Positions 35,121 through 44,143 of a stretch of 64,000 bases of DNA are shown piece after piece. The notes beneath the pieces were generated by a model. That model had not been told where the DNA came from. It did not search any database and saw nothing but the letters and a program-made list of their open reading frames with translations. Every line of letters begins with the position of its first letter. Position 1 is the first letter of the stretch. The position numbers were made by a program, and so were the translations under genes. Source of the stretch: Microbacteriaceae bacterium (GTDB lineage: Bacteria; Actinomycetota; Actinomycetes; Actinomycetales; Microbacteriaceae); assembly GCA_004297935.1 (NCBI GenBank), contig SCRE01000014.1, forward strand, positions 310,001 through 374,000, read 5' to 3'.

Positions 35121-35993
35121 ATGACCGTGGCAGATGCACCGATCGGGATTTTCGACTCAGGCGTCGGCGGGTTGACCGTCGCCCGCGCCGTCCGCGACCA
35201 GCTGCCGAACGAATCGATCCTGTACGTCGGTGACACCGCCCATTCACCGTACGGCCCGAAGCCGATCGCCCAGGTGCGGCAATATGCGCTGGACGCATTG
35301 GATTCCCTCGTCGACCAGGGCGTGAAAATGCTCGTGATCGCCTGCAACACGGCATCATCCGCAATGCTGCGTGACGCCCGCGAACGCTATTCCGTGCCGG
35401 TGGTCGAAGTGATTCAGCCGGCGGTGCGCCGCGCCGTCAGCGCGACACGCAGCCGCCGGGTCGGCGTGATCGGAACACTGGGCACCGTCAGGTCCCGCGC
35501 CTACGAGGATGCATTCGCCGCCGCGCCCGACTTGCGGCTGTTCACACAAGCCTGCCCGCGCTTCGTCGAATTCGTTGAAAACGGCATCACCAGCGGTGAC
35601 GAGCTGCTCGCCGTCGCGGAGCAATACCTGCGACCCCTGCAGCGTGCGAACATCGACACCCTCGTGCTCGGCTGCACGCACTACCCGTTCCTGCAAGGTG
35701 CGATCTCGTACGTGATGGGGGAGAGCGTCACTCTCGTCTCCAGCGATGTCGAGACCGCTAACGACGTCTATCGCGTCCTGGTCGGCAGCGGACTCGAACG
35801 CACGGAACCGGGTGCACCGATCGTGCGCTACGAGGCCACGGGAGAAGACACGGCAGGCTTCATCCGGTTGGCCCACCGATTCATGGGGCCGACGGTCTCG
35901 CAGGTCGAGACGGTGCAGACCGGTGCAATAGAGCTGGGTGCCCTGGGGACGCACGCCCGGGGCAGTGCCGTGCCGCAACGGCACGATCGCTAG
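35121..35993 (+). CDS. murI: Glutamate racemase
   Basis: 290 residues. The catalytic Cys pair is in [11 protein letters not shown] and LGCTHYPFL, with [15 protein letters not shown] at the N-terminus and [11 protein letters not shown]. It provides D-glutamate for peptidoglycan. It is first in the murI-rph-rdgB cluster common in actinobacteria, 9 bp before rph. The last 20 residues form a variable tail. Confidence 0.96.
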   Translation: MTVADAPIGIFDSGVGGLTVARAVRDQLPNESILYVGDTAHSPYGPKPIAQVRQYALDALDSLVDQGVKMLVIACNTASSAMLRDARERYSVPVVEVIQPAVRRAVSATRSRRVGVIGTLGTVRSRAYEDAFAAAPDLRLFTQACPRFVEFVENGITSGDELLAVAEQYLRPLQRANIDTLVLGCTHYPFLQGAISYVMGESVTLVSSDVETANDVYRVLVGSGLERTEPGAPIVRYEATGEDTAGFIRLAHRFMGPTVSQVETVQTGAIELGALGTHARGSAVPQRHDR

Positions 35994-36002
35994 GCTGATT
36001 GG

Positions 36003-36743
36003 ATGACTGACACCATTCGCAAGGACGGCCGGACGATCGACCAACTGCGCCCCATCACGATCGAGCGAGGCTGGAGCGAGCACGCGGAGGGCAGCGCGCT
36101 CATCTCCTTCGGGCGCACCCGAGTGCTGTGCACCGCGTCGTTCACCAACGGTGTGCCGCGCTGGATGGCCGGTAAAGGCAAGGGTTGGGTCACCGCGGAA
36201 TACTCGATGCTCCCGCGATCCACCAACGATCGCATGGACCGTGAATCGGTCAAGGGCAGGATCGGCGGGCGCACCCACGAGATCAGCCGCCTGATCGGTC
36301 GCAGTCTTCGTGCCGTCGTCGACATGAGGGCCGTCGGCGAGAACACGATCGTGCTCGACTGCGACGTGCTGCAGGCCGACGGCGGAACGCGCACCGCCGC
36401 GATCACCGGCGCTTACGTGGCACTCGCCGATGCCCTGGAATGGGGCCGTGCCCACAAGTTCATCAGCCAGAAGGCCGTGCCGTTGATCGACAGCGTCTCC
36501 GCAGTGTCGGTCGGCATCATCGACGGCGAGCCCATGCTCGATCTGGCATACGTCGAAGATGTGCGGGCGGAGACCGACATGAACGTCGTCGTCACCGGGC
36601 GCGGACTGTTCGTCGAGGTGCAGGGCACTGCTGAGGGTGCGCCATTCGACCGCACGGAACTGAACTCGCTTCTCGACCTCGCGATCGGCGGCACGACAGC
36701 GCTCGCGCGGTTGCAGACCGAAGCGTTGTCCCCGACGTCGTGA
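36003..36743 (+). CDS. rph: Ribonuclease PH
   Basis: 246 residues, complete. The phosphate-binding and RNA-binding blocks are clear: [39 protein letters not shown] and [17 protein letters not shown]. It trims tRNA 3' ends by phosphorolysis as a hexamer. It is cotranscribed with murI and overlaps rdgB by 4 bp (GTGA). Confidence 0.97.
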   Translation: MTDTIRKDGRTIDQLRPITIERGWSEHAEGSALISFGRTRVLCTASFTNGVPRWMAGKGKGWVTAEYSMLPRSTNDRMDRESVKGRIGGRTHEISRLIGRSLRAVVDMRAVGENTIVLDCDVLQADGGTRTAAITGAYVALADALEWGRAHKFISQKAVPLIDSVSAVSVGIIDGEPMLDLAYVEDVRAETDMNVVVTGRGLFVEVQGTAEGAPFDRTELNSLLDLAIGGTTALARLQTEALSPTS

Positions 36744-37405
36744 ACCCGGCCGTGCCGCAGGCCGCGGACGGGCGCATCCGCGTCGTGCTCGCCACACACA
36801 ACGCGCACAAGCTGGCCGAGTTCCAGCAGATCCTCGGCCGTGCAATGCCGCAGCTGGAGATCCTCGCCTACGACGGGCCGGAGCCGGTCGAAGACGGCGC
36901 CAGCTTCACCGAGAACGCGTTGATCAAGGCGCGTGCCGCGTCCGCGCACACCGGCCTGCCTGCGCTCGCCGACGACTCCGGCCTGTGCGTCGACGTTCTC
37001 GGCGGCGCTCCCGGGATCTTCTCCGCCCGTTGGGCCGGCGGGCATGGCGACGACCGTGCGAACCTCACCTTGTTGCTCGGTCAGCTCGCCGACGTGCGCG
37101 ACGAAAACCGCGCAGCGCACTTCTCCGCGACCATCGCGCTGGTGGTGCCGCGCGCGGCATCCGAAGCGGCGGCGTCCGAAACCGTGGTCGAGGGCATCTG
37201 GCCCGGCTCGATCGCGCGTGCCGCGCGCGGTGAGAACGGGTTCGGCTACGATCCCATCTTCGTCCCCGCCGGCGGAACGATCACGTCCGCGGAGCTGACT
37301 GCAGTGCAGAAGACGGCACAGAGCCACCGGGCGCGCGCGTTCGAGAAGATCATTCCGGCACTCATCGCCATCGCAGGCGAGCAGCGGCCGAACACACCGA
37401 ACTGA
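36740..37405 (+). CDS. rdgB: Non-canonical purine NTP pyrophosphatase (RdgB/HAM1)
   Basis: 221 residues from a GTG overlapping the rph stop. Signatures are [49 protein letters not shown] and GFGYDPIF. It hydrolyses ITP, dITP and XTP to prevent their incorporation into nucleic acids. It is last in the murI-rph-rdgB operon. Confidence 0.96.
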   Translation: MNPAVPQAADGRIRVVLATHNAHKLAEFQQILGRAMPQLEILAYDGPEPVEDGASFTENALIKARAASAHTGLPALADDSGLCVDVLGGAPGIFSARWAGGHGDDRANLTLLLGQLADVRDENRAAHFSATIALVVPRAASEAAASETVVEGIWPGSIARAARGENGFGYDPIFVPAGGTITSAELTAVQKTAQSHRARAFEKIIPALIAIAGEQRPNTPN

Positions 37406-37476
37406 GAATGGCACTCATTCCTATCTAGGTCGCCGCCTGGCGCGTCCGCGCCCTGCGTGCCTACGGTAGAAGAACC

Positions 37477-38385
37477 ATGAACCACGATCACGCGCACGGA
37501 ACTGCGAACCGACGACGCCTGTCTATCGCCATCGGCATCGTCGGCGCCGTGCTGATCGTCGAGGCCGGCGGCGCGTGGCTGAGCGGTTCCCTCGCGCTTC
37601 TCGCGGATGCCGGGCACATGCTCAGCGACCTCGCCGGACTCATCGTCGCCTTGGTCGCGACCGCGGTCGCCGCCCGTCCTGCCACCGATCGACAGACGTT
37701 TGGCTACCGGCGCGTCGAAGTGTTCGGAGCGCTGATCAACGGCATCATCCTGGTGGTGGTCGCCGTGTCGGTGGCGATCGGCGGAATCGGTCGCCTGGTC
37801 GGCGGCGAGCCGGGTGAGGTGCACTCGGTGCCGATGCTCGTCGTCGCCGCAGTCGGCCTGATTGCGAATGTTGTGGCACTGCTCATCCTGCGTCAGGGAG
37901 CCTCGACATCGATCAATGTGCGCGGCGCGTATCTCGAGGTCTTCGGCGATCTGCTGGGTTCGATCGCCGTGATCGTTGCAGCCGTCGTGATCCTCGCGAC
38001 CGGCTTCCTGCAAGCGGATGCGATCGCCTCCCTGCTGATCGCCGTCATGATCGTTCCACGCGCGTTCTCGCTCCTACGCGACGTGGTGCGTGTGCTCAGC
38101 GAGTCCGCCCCGGCCGAGACGGATGTCGCACGCATCCGTGAGCACATTCTCGGAGCGGCCGGTGTCGTGGCCGTGCACGATGTGCATGTGTGGGCGATCA
38201 CGTCGGGGGCCCCTGTTTTCACCGCGCACGTCGTCGTGCAGCCTGACGTGTTCCGCGGCGGAGGGGCCGGCGTGCTGCTCGACGAGCTCGCCGGCTGTCT
38301 TGCCGAGCACTTCGATGTCGAACACTCCACATTCCAATTGGAGCCGTCAGAACATGCGGCACACGAGGACCATACGCACCGCTAG
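37477..38385 (+). CDS. Cation diffusion facilitator (CDF) efflux transporter
   Basis: 302 residues with six helices. Metal-site motifs are LLADAGHMLSD in TM2 and the second His/Asp pair in TM5 (GSIAVIVAA, then FLQADAIASLLIA), with a C-terminal cytoplasmic metallochaperone-like domain (VHDVHVWAITSG). The HNHDH-rich N-terminus (MNHDHAHG) and C-terminus (EHAAHEDHTH) suggest zinc or cobalt export (ZitB/CzcD-like). No adjacent metal regulator was seen. Confidence 0.92.
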   Translation: MNHDHAHGTANRRRLSIAIGIVGAVLIVEAGGAWLSGSLALLADAGHMLSDLAGLIVALVATAVAARPATDRQTFGYRRVEVFGALINGIILVVVAVSVAIGGIGRLVGGEPGEVHSVPMLVVAAVGLIANVVALLILRQGASTSINVRGAYLEVFGDLLGSIAVIVAAVVILATGFLQADAIASLLIAVMIVPRAFSLLRDVVRVLSESAPAETDVARIREHILGAAGVVAVHDVHVWAITSGAPVFTAHVVVQPDVFRGGGAGVLLDELAGCLAEHFDVEHSTFQLEPSEHAAHEDHTHR

Positions 38386-38409
38386 CGCGGGTTGAGGGCG
38401 CCTTTGCAT

Positions 38410-39162
38410 CTATTCGGCGTGCTTGCCGAACACCTTAGGGTCGAGTGTCGTATCTTGCGCTGTGGGGACGCCGGCTTCCGTGGCAAGGGCGGCATTCTTC
38501 TTCGCCTTGCGGCTGGCCTGAACATAGTGATAGAGCGTCGGCACCACAGCGACGACGACGGCGGCAACCAGAATCAGGTCGATGTACTTCTCCACGAAGG
38601 AAGCGACCGGCGGGATATAGCCGAGGAAATACCCGAACAGCGTCACCCCGACACCCCAGATGAACGCGCCGATGAAGTTGTACAGGCTGTACCTCTTGTA
38701 GTTCATGTGCCCGACCCCGGCCGCGACGGGTGCGACGGTCCGGACGACCGGCACGAAGCGCGCCAGAATCACCGCGAGCCCTCCGAAGCGCTCGAAGAAG
38801 GCGTTGGTGCGTTTGACGTTCTGAATGCTGAACAGGCCGGTCTCCTTGCGTTCGAACACGCGAGGACCCGCCTTCTTGCCGATCAGGTAGCCGACCTCGC
38901 CGCCGAGGAACGCCGACGCCGCAATCGCAAGACAGACCCACCAGATATCGATGTGGATGCCGTGACCGCCCCCGGCCGCGTGGGCCGTGAAGGTGAGCAG
39001 TCCGGTGATGACCAGGAGCGTGTCGCCCGGCAGCAGGAAACCGATGAGCAGGCCGGTCTCGGCGAAGATGATCGCGCAGACGACCAGCAGCGCCCACGGG
39101 CCGGCCGAGTCGATGATCGTCGACGGGTCGAGCCAGGGGATGAAAGATGCGAGGTGAACCAC
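38410..39162 (-). CDS. DedA-family membrane protein
   Basis: 250 residues from the GTG at 39162, chosen for GGAG upstream and because the frame further up runs into the tRNA-Leu region without sense. Family marks are FAETGLLIGFLLPGDTLL, GGEVGYLIGKKAG, FFERFGGLAVILARFVPVVRT and the Gly-rich FIGAFIWG. DedA/DTT proteins scramble or flip polyprenyl phosphates and phospholipids and support envelope homeostasis. It is convergent with the CDF gene. Confidence 0.9.
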   Translation of the reverse strand: MVHLASFIPWLDPSTIIDSAGPWALLVVCAIIFAETGLLIGFLLPGDTLLVITGLLTFTAHAAGGGHGIHIDIWWVCLAIAASAFLGGEVGYLIGKKAGPRVFERKETGLFSIQNVKRTNAFFERFGGLAVILARFVPVVRTVAPVAAGVGHMNYKRYSLYNFIGAFIWGVGVTLFGYFLGYIPPVASFVEKYIDLILVAAVVVAVVPTLYHYVQASRKAKKNAALATEAGVPTAQDTTLDPKVFGKHAE

Positions 39163-39309
39163 AGTGCTCCAGTGGGCGACGACGAGGATGTAGAGACGCA
39201 ACCGATGCCGCGTCGGCGGTGGTGAACGAAAGTAACTTCTGTGAAGTTTAGCGAGCGACTCTGCGCGGTGGGTGAACAGATGCTGATTCTGCGAAAGATC
39301 ATCCCGTGG

Positions 39310-39357
39310 ATGGACGGGGTGCTGCATGGATGGGGTGCTGCATGGACGGGGTGCGGA
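39310..39357. repeat. 16-bp tandem repeat, three copies, at tRNA-Leu 3' end
   Basis: ATGGACGGGGTGCTGC is present at 39310-39325, 39326-39341 (one change) and 39342-39357 (last bases diverge). The last copy overlaps the 3' end of the tRNA-Leu gene by six bases. Confidence 0.9.
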
Positions 39358-39433
39358 AGGGGGGACTTGAACCCCCACGCTCGAAAGCACAGGAACCTAA
39401 ATCCTGCGTGTCTGCCAATTTCACCACTCCCGC
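39352..39433 (-). tRNA. tRNA-Leu (TAG)
   Basis: An 82-nt class II tRNA on the minus strand. The acceptor is GCGGGAG/CTTCCGC, the anticodon loop TTTAGGT gives TAG in the stem CAGGA/TCCTG, a variable arm is present, and the T arm has GGTTCAAGTCC. CCA is not encoded. It lies upstream of the Tad operon, divergent from it. Confidence 0.95.
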
Positions 39434-39518
39434 GAGTGCGCCTTACAGCATAGCCCGACGCCAGCGTGCCTGTGGATAACTTCCGCGACGGTTTTGCGTT
39501 TCCGGGCATGATTTTGGG

Positions 39519-40751
39519 ATGACCGATGCTGTGCGACTGATCACCGACCGCGTTCGTGAGCGCGTGCGCCACGACAGGGTGGATCCGGCGCTGGCCGCGA
39601 CGCGCACCTCGCACTATGTTCACGAGGAATTGCGCCGCTATAGCGAGCACGCCCTCGGCGGCTCCGCACCACTGATCGCCGATGAGAGCCGTGCGGCGCA
39701 GGAGATCGTCGCCTCGCTGACCGGATTCGGGGCATTGCAGCCGTACCTCGATGATCCGACGGTCGAGGAGATCTGGATCAATGCCCCGAGCCGAGTGTTC
39801 GTCGCGCGCGAGGGCGTTCCCGAACTCACTGGCACCGTCCTGACCGCCAGCGACGTGCGGGATCTGGTCGAGCGGATGTTGCAATCCTCCGGTCGCCGGG
39901 TGGATCTGTCGAGTCCGTTCGTCGACGCGTCGCTGCCCGACGGATCGCGGCTGCACGTCGTCATTCCGGATGTGACGCGCCATGACTGGGCGGTGAACAT
40001 CCGAAAGTTCCCCAAACGCATCCGCGAGTTGGGCCAGTTGGTCGCACTCGGTTCGCTGTCGCAGCAGGCTGCGGAGTTCTTGCGGATGTGCGTGCTCGCC
40101 GGGTCGAACATCCTGGTCTCCGGTGCCACGCAGGCCGGCAAGACGACACTGCTGAACGCGCTGCTGTCCTCGGCCAGGGCGAACGAGCGGATCGTGACCG
40201 TTGAGGAGACCTTCGAACTCGATCTCACCGCGCGCGACGTCGTGGCGATGCAGTGCCGCCAACCGAGTCTGGAGGGCACGGGTGAGATCACGTTGCGTCG
40301 CCTGATCAAGGAATCGTTGCGGATGCGCCCCGATCGGATCGTGGTCGGCGAGGTGCGCGAGGCGGAGAGCCTCGACCTGCTTCTGGCACTGAACGCAGGC
40401 GTGCCCGGCGCCTGTTCGATTCACGCGAACAGCGCACGCGAGGCCTTGTCGAAGCTCTGCACGCTGCCGCTGCTGGCCGGCAGCAACATCGATGCGAGTT
40501 TCGTTGTGCCGACGGTTGCGAGTTGCATCGACATCGTGGTCTTCTGCGAGCTGGATCGCCACGGCCGGCGCCGGGTCAGCGAGATCCTCGCCCCGAGTGG
40601 AACGGTGACCACGGGCACCATCGAGGCCAGTCCGATCTTCGCCATCCGCGATGGTCTGCTCGAGGCGACCGGAGGGCATCCGACGAAAACGGCGAAGTTC
40701 CGATCGGCGGGGCTGGATCCCACCATCGTATTGCGTCGGGGCCGAGCATGA
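39519..40751 (+). CDS. Tad/Flp pilus secretion ATPase (CpaF/TadA)
   Basis: 410 residues. The N-terminal helical domain is followed by the type II/IV secretion ATPase with Walker A GATQAGKTTLL (about 205-215), an Asp box (VTVEETFELDL), Walker B-like DRIVVGEVR and the His box (SIHANSAREAL). It powers pilin assembly from the cytosolic face. It overlaps tadB by 4 bp (ATGA). The usual upstream CpaE/TadZ gene is absent; tRNA-Leu lies there instead. Confidence 0.93.
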   Translation: MTDAVRLITDRVRERVRHDRVDPALAATRTSHYVHEELRRYSEHALGGSAPLIADESRAAQEIVASLTGFGALQPYLDDPTVEEIWINAPSRVFVAREGVPELTGTVLTASDVRDLVERMLQSSGRRVDLSSPFVDASLPDGSRLHVVIPDVTRHDWAVNIRKFPKRIRELGQLVALGSLSQQAAEFLRMCVLAGSNILVSGATQAGKTTLLNALLSSARANERIVTVEETFELDLTARDVVAMQCRQPSLEGTGEITLRRLIKESLRMRPDRIVVGEVREAESLDLLLALNAGVPGACSIHANSAREALSKLCTLPLLAGSNIDASFVVPTVASCIDIVVFCELDRHGRRRVSEILAPSGTVTTGTIEASPIFAIRDGLLEATGGHPTKTAKFRSAGLDPTIVLRRGRA

Positions 40752-40792
40752 CCGACACAGGCATGACCGACACAGGTATGACCGACACAGGC
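40748..40792 (+). repeat. 15-bp tandem repeat, three copies, over start codon
   Basis: ATGACCGACACAGGC is repeated at 40748, 40763 (one change, GGT) and 40778. Each unit encodes MTDTG and supplies a potential start codon in frame. Confidence 0.92.
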
Positions 40793-41656
40793 ATGATCGC
40801 GGCCGTCGGGCTGCTGCTCGGTGTGGGACTGGTGCTCGCGGTGGCGCCGTTCCTCTGGCCGAGAGTCGTAGTACGGGCCGATGCGCGTCGGCGACGCGCC
40901 AACATCCTGCACGTCCAATTGGCGCAGGCAGGCTTGTCGTCGGTGAGCCCTGGAGCCTTCCTCGCCGTCTGCATGCTGACTGGGATCGTGGCTGCCGCAC
41001 TCGCCCAGGCACTGATCGGTGTCGCAGCACTGGCCATCGCAGCGGCGGCCGCCGGTGCGGGCCTGCCCTGGCTGCTCGTGCGCTGGCGCCGAATCGTGCG
41101 GCGACGCGAAAGCCGGACGGTGTGGCCGGATGTCGTCGATCACCTGGTCTCCGCCGTACGGTCGGGCCTGGCGCTGCCCGACAGCGTCGGCGCGCTCGCG
41201 CACATCGGCCCGGCCGCCACGCGTGCCGCGTTCGCCGAGTTCGAGCGCGATTACCGGGCGACCGGCACCTTCTCGAACTGTGTGGACCGACTCAAGGAGG
41301 TGCTGGCTGACCCGGTGGCCGATCGCATCCTGGAGACGTTGCGAATGGCGCGCGAGGTCGGCGGCAGCGAACTGACCGCCGTATTGCGGGGCCTTGCCGC
41401 GAACCTGCGTGAGGAGGCGGCGATCCGTGCCGAGGTCGAGGCTCGTCAATCCTGGGTGGTCAACGCCGCCCGGCTCGGCGTTGCTGCGCCGTGGATCGTT
41501 CTGGTGCTGCTCGCATCGCGACCGGAAGCGGCCCTGGCATACAACACCCCGATCGGCACCGCCGTGATCGGGTGTGGTCTGGCCTTGTCGATCGTTGCGT
41601 ATCGACTGATGATCGCACTCGGCAGGCTGCCGGAGGAGAAGCGGTGGTTCCGGTGA
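40748..41656 (+). CDS. Tad pilus membrane protein (TadB-like)
   Basis: 302 residues if translation starts at 40748. The first 15 residues are three copies of MTDTG, so ATG codons occur at 40748, 40763, 40778 and 40793; only the first overlaps the cpaF stop. A GspF-like domain follows: TM near 20-40, then helices near 85-120 and 245-300, with soluble VDRLKEVLADPVADRILETL between. It forms the inner-membrane platform with TadC. Confidence 0.88.
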   Translation: MTDTGMTDTGMTDTGMIAAVGLLLGVGLVLAVAPFLWPRVVVRADARRRRANILHVQLAQAGLSSVSPGAFLAVCMLTGIVAAALAQALIGVAALAIAAAAAGAGLPWLLVRWRRIVRRRESRTVWPDVVDHLVSAVRSGLALPDSVGALAHIGPAATRAAFAEFERDYRATGTFSNCVDRLKEVLADPVADRILETLRMAREVGGSELTAVLRGLAANLREEAAIRAEVEARQSWVVNAARLGVAAPWIVLVLLASRPEAALAYNTPIGTAVIGCGLALSIVAYRLMIALGRLPEEKRWFR

Positions 41657-42606
41657 ACGCATTCACGGCGTTGGGCGTGCTGTGCGGAGTCGCACTCGGC
41701 CTCGGCCTGTGGTCGATGGTGGCCCTGCTCCCGCGGTTGAGCCGGCCGCGCCTGGCCGACCGAGTTGCGCCGTACATCGTCGACCTCTCCGACGAGGCAC
41801 GCGCGTTGACAGCGCGGCACACGGTGCATCCCTTACCGTTGGTCGGGACTCTCGTGCAGCCGGTGCTCGGCGGGCTGCGCCGCGGCGTGTCGCGCATGCT
41901 CGGTGGCGGGGAGACGATTGCGCTGCGTCTTCGCCAAGCAGGGCGAACACAGGCCGGAGCCACCGGGAGCATTGACGACTTCCGCGCCCGGCAACTGCTC
42001 TGGGGCGTGTCCGGTTTCGCGGCGGGTGCGGCCACTGCGATCGTCGCCGTCTCGGCGCGGCCGGTGCCAGCCGTCGCACAGATTGCGCTGCCGATCGTGT
42101 TCGGCGCCTGCGGATTCGCCGCGAAGGATTGGCTGCTCAACCGGGCCGCCCGCGCTCGTCTGCGTCGGATCGCAGCCGAGTTTCCGACCGTGGTGGAGTT
42201 CCTCACGCTGAGCCTGGCCGCAGGCGAGGGGATCCTGGATGCCATTCGCAGGGTCGCGCGCGTCAGCTCCGGCGAGCTCGCGCGCGAGCTGTCCGGCGCC
42301 GTCGCCGAGGTGGCCGTGGGCATTCCGATCGCGACCGCACTGACCCGGGTCGGCGACGGCATCCGTCTGCCGATGCTGACCCGCTGCATCGAGGCGATCA
42401 CCGCATCGCTGGAGCGGGGCACGCCGCTCGTCGAGGTGCTGCGCGCGCAGGCCGCCGACGCGCGCGCCGAAACGAAGCGCGACCTGCTCGAGTCGGCCGG
42501 CAAGAAAGAAGTCGCGATGCTCGTGCCGCTGGTCTTCCTCATTCTGCCGACCACGGTCCTGTTCGCGATCTACCCCGGCGTTTTCGTCCTGCAGTCCGGT
42601 TTCTGA
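41644..42606 (+). CDS. Tad pilus membrane protein (TadC-like)
   Basis: 320 residues from the GTG at 41644, which has GGAGG about 7 bp upstream and overlaps tadB by 13 bp. Helices near the N-terminus, mid-protein and C-terminus flank a GspF-type domain (EFPTVVEFLTLSLAAGEGILDAI, LPMLTRCIEAITASLERG). It pairs with TadB as the assembly platform. Confidence 0.88.
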   Translation: MVPVNAFTALGVLCGVALGLGLWSMVALLPRLSRPRLADRVAPYIVDLSDEARALTARHTVHPLPLVGTLVQPVLGGLRRGVSRMLGGGETIALRLRQAGRTQAGATGSIDDFRARQLLWGVSGFAAGAATAIVAVSARPVPAVAQIALPIVFGACGFAAKDWLLNRAARARLRRIAAEFPTVVEFLTLSLAAGEGILDAIRRVARVSSGELARELSGAVAEVAVGIPIATALTRVGDGIRLPMLTRCIEAITASLERGTPLVEVLRAQAADARAETKRDLLESAGKKEVAMLVPLVFLILPTTVLFAIYPGVFVLQSGF

Positions 42607-42644
42607 ACCAACACGAGAAACATCTGAAAGAAGGGAAAGGCAGC

Positions 42645-42833
42645 ATGTCGAGATTGGCGGGACGCGGCCGGCGACTGATGCACACGATCCGTCGTGACGA
42701 GCGCGGAGACGTGCCCGGCTGGGTGCTCATCACGCTCATGACCGCCGGTTTGGTGATCATCATCTGGGGGCTCGCCGGGCCGGCGCTGAGCAATGTCTTC
42801 GAACAGGCGATCAGCCGGGTCACAAGCTTCTGA
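42645..42833 (+). CDS. Flp-like small pilin or TadE-like minor pilin
   Basis: 62 residues from the ATG at 42645 with GGGAAAGG upstream. A basic/acidic lead (RRDERGDVPG) precedes one hydrophobic helix (WVLITLMTAGLVIIIWGLAG) and a short tail. Size, place and a single helix after a Gly fit an Flp-type pilin with a prepilin-peptidase site before the helix. No prepilin peptidase gene is in the window. Confidence 0.75.
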   Translation: MSRLAGRGRRLMHTIRRDERGDVPGWVLITLMTAGLVIIIWGLAGPALSNVFEQAISRVTSF

Positions 42834-42836
42834 GCC

Positions 42837-43259
42837 ATGTGGATGGGCATCCGCTGGCACGGTCGAAACTTGCACAGTGAAGACGGCTCGGCGATCGCCG
42901 AGTTCGTGATGGTGGTCGGGCTGCTGACGGTGCTGACGCTGTCGGTCATCCAACTGGGTCTCGCGCTGCTCATTCGCAACACCGTGCTGGACGCTGCCGC
43001 GGAAGGTGCACGGTTCGCCTCCCTCGCGGACAACTCGCTGGCCGACGGGCGAGCCCGCACCCATGATCTGATCGCCACAGCGCTCGGCGACGGATACGCG
43101 CACGGCATCCGGGCGGCGTACGGCGACTACCGCGGGCAGCAGGCGGTCATCGTAACCGTTCGCACACCGCTGCCGCTCATCGGGCTGGTCGGCCTCGAAT
43201 CCGGAATGGAGGTGAGCGGCCATGCATCCGTCGAAACCCTGGGCGCGGCTCGCCGGTGA
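42837..43259 (+). CDS. TadE-like pilus assembly protein
   Basis: 140 residues. A TadE motif (EDGSAIAEFVMVVGLLTVLTLSVIQ) forms the N-terminal membrane helix, followed by AAAEGARFAS and an extracytoplasmic beta-rich part. It starts 3 bp after the pilin stop and overlaps the next gene by 38 bp. It is a pseudopilin needed for pilus assembly. Confidence 0.88.
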   Translation: MWMGIRWHGRNLHSEDGSAIAEFVMVVGLLTVLTLSVIQLGLALLIRNTVLDAAAEGARFASLADNSLADGRARTHDLIATALGDGYAHGIRAAYGDYRGQQAVIVTVRTPLPLIGLVGLESGMEVSGHASVETLGAARR

Positions 43260-43686
43260 CGAGGAGGGCTCGTCATCGCTGGAGTTCATCACGATGGGGC
43301 TGCTGTTGCTCGTGCCACTCGTCTATCTCGTGCTGGCCGTCGCGAGCATCCAGGGTGCGGCGCTCGCCGTCGAGGGTGCGGCGCGCCAGGCAGCTCGCGT
43401 CTACGTGCAGGCGCCTGGCGTCGCGGATGCCGATGCCCGCTCCGCCCGCGCCGTCGACTTCGCGCTCGCCGATTACGGGCTCGACGCCGGACAGGCGCAG
43501 CTGTCCGTCACGTGCGCACCGGACCCGGCTCAGTGCCTGCGACGCGACGGCACCGTGACCGTCACCGTGCAGATGCGCGCGACATTGCCGCTGGTGCCGA
43601 GCATCCTCGACCTGCGGCAGACCGCCAGCGTGCCGCTGAAGGCGGCCGCGACCCAAAAGGTGTCACGATTCTGGAGCGGCGGATGA
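43222..43686 (+). CDS. TadE-like pilus assembly protein (second copy)
   Basis: 154 residues. EEGSSSLEFITMGLLLLVPLVYLVLA is a TadE-type helix, followed by EGAARQAARVYV and a Cys pair (TCAPDPAQC). It overlaps the previous gene by 38 bp and the next by 4 bp. Two TadE-type proteins followed by a TadG-like one is the usual actinobacterial layout. Confidence 0.87.
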   Translation: MHPSKPWARLAGDEEGSSSLEFITMGLLLLVPLVYLVLAVASIQGAALAVEGAARQAARVYVQAPGVADADARSARAVDFALADYGLDAGQAQLSVTCAPDPAQCLRRDGTVTVTVQMRATLPLVPSILDLRQTASVPLKAAATQKVSRFWSGG

Positions 43687-44141
43687 CACCGGTGACTCGA
43701 CCGTGGCGCGCAAGGCTTCGCGAAGAGGACGGATCGGTCCTGCCGCTGACGATCTTCTACGGCCTGCTCTGCCTGGTTCTGATCCTGCTGGTCGTGGCTG
43801 CGACCTCGCTCTACCTGGAACGCAAGCGACTGTTCACACTGGCCGACGGCGCGGCTCTCGCCGGAGCCGAATCCTTCGAGCTCGCGCAGGTCGAGACAAT
43901 AGGCGGGCTCCCTCGGGTGTCATTGGAGGGCACTGCCGTTCGGCGCGCCGCACAGGACTACCTGGACCGCGACCCCGCCGGCCGCTTCGAGCGGCTCGCG
44001 CTCATCGAGGCGGACTCGGCCGACGGTCGCAGCGCAACGGTGCGATTGGCTGCCACGTGGCATCCGCCGGTCGTGTCGCCGTTGCTGCCGGACGGTATCC
44101 GCCTGGAGGTCAGCTCCGTCGCGCGGTCGATCTTCTGGTGA
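43683..44141 (+). CDS. TadG-like (Rv3658c-neighbour type) pilus assembly protein
   Basis: 152 residues from the ATG overlapping the previous stop. The N-terminal REEDGSVLPLTIFYGLLCLVLILLVVAA helix is followed by LFTLADGAALAGAESF, the typical TadG/TadE2 putative pilus segment. It closes the seven-gene Tad operon, 2 bp from the convergent MFS gene. Confidence 0.82.
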   Translation: MTPVTRPWRARLREEDGSVLPLTIFYGLLCLVLILLVVAATSLYLERKRLFTLADGAALAGAESFELAQVETIGGLPRVSLEGTAVRRAAQDYLDRDPAGRFERLALIEADSADGRSATVRLAATWHPPVVSPLLPDGIRLEVSSVARSIFW

Positions 44142-44143
44142 CC

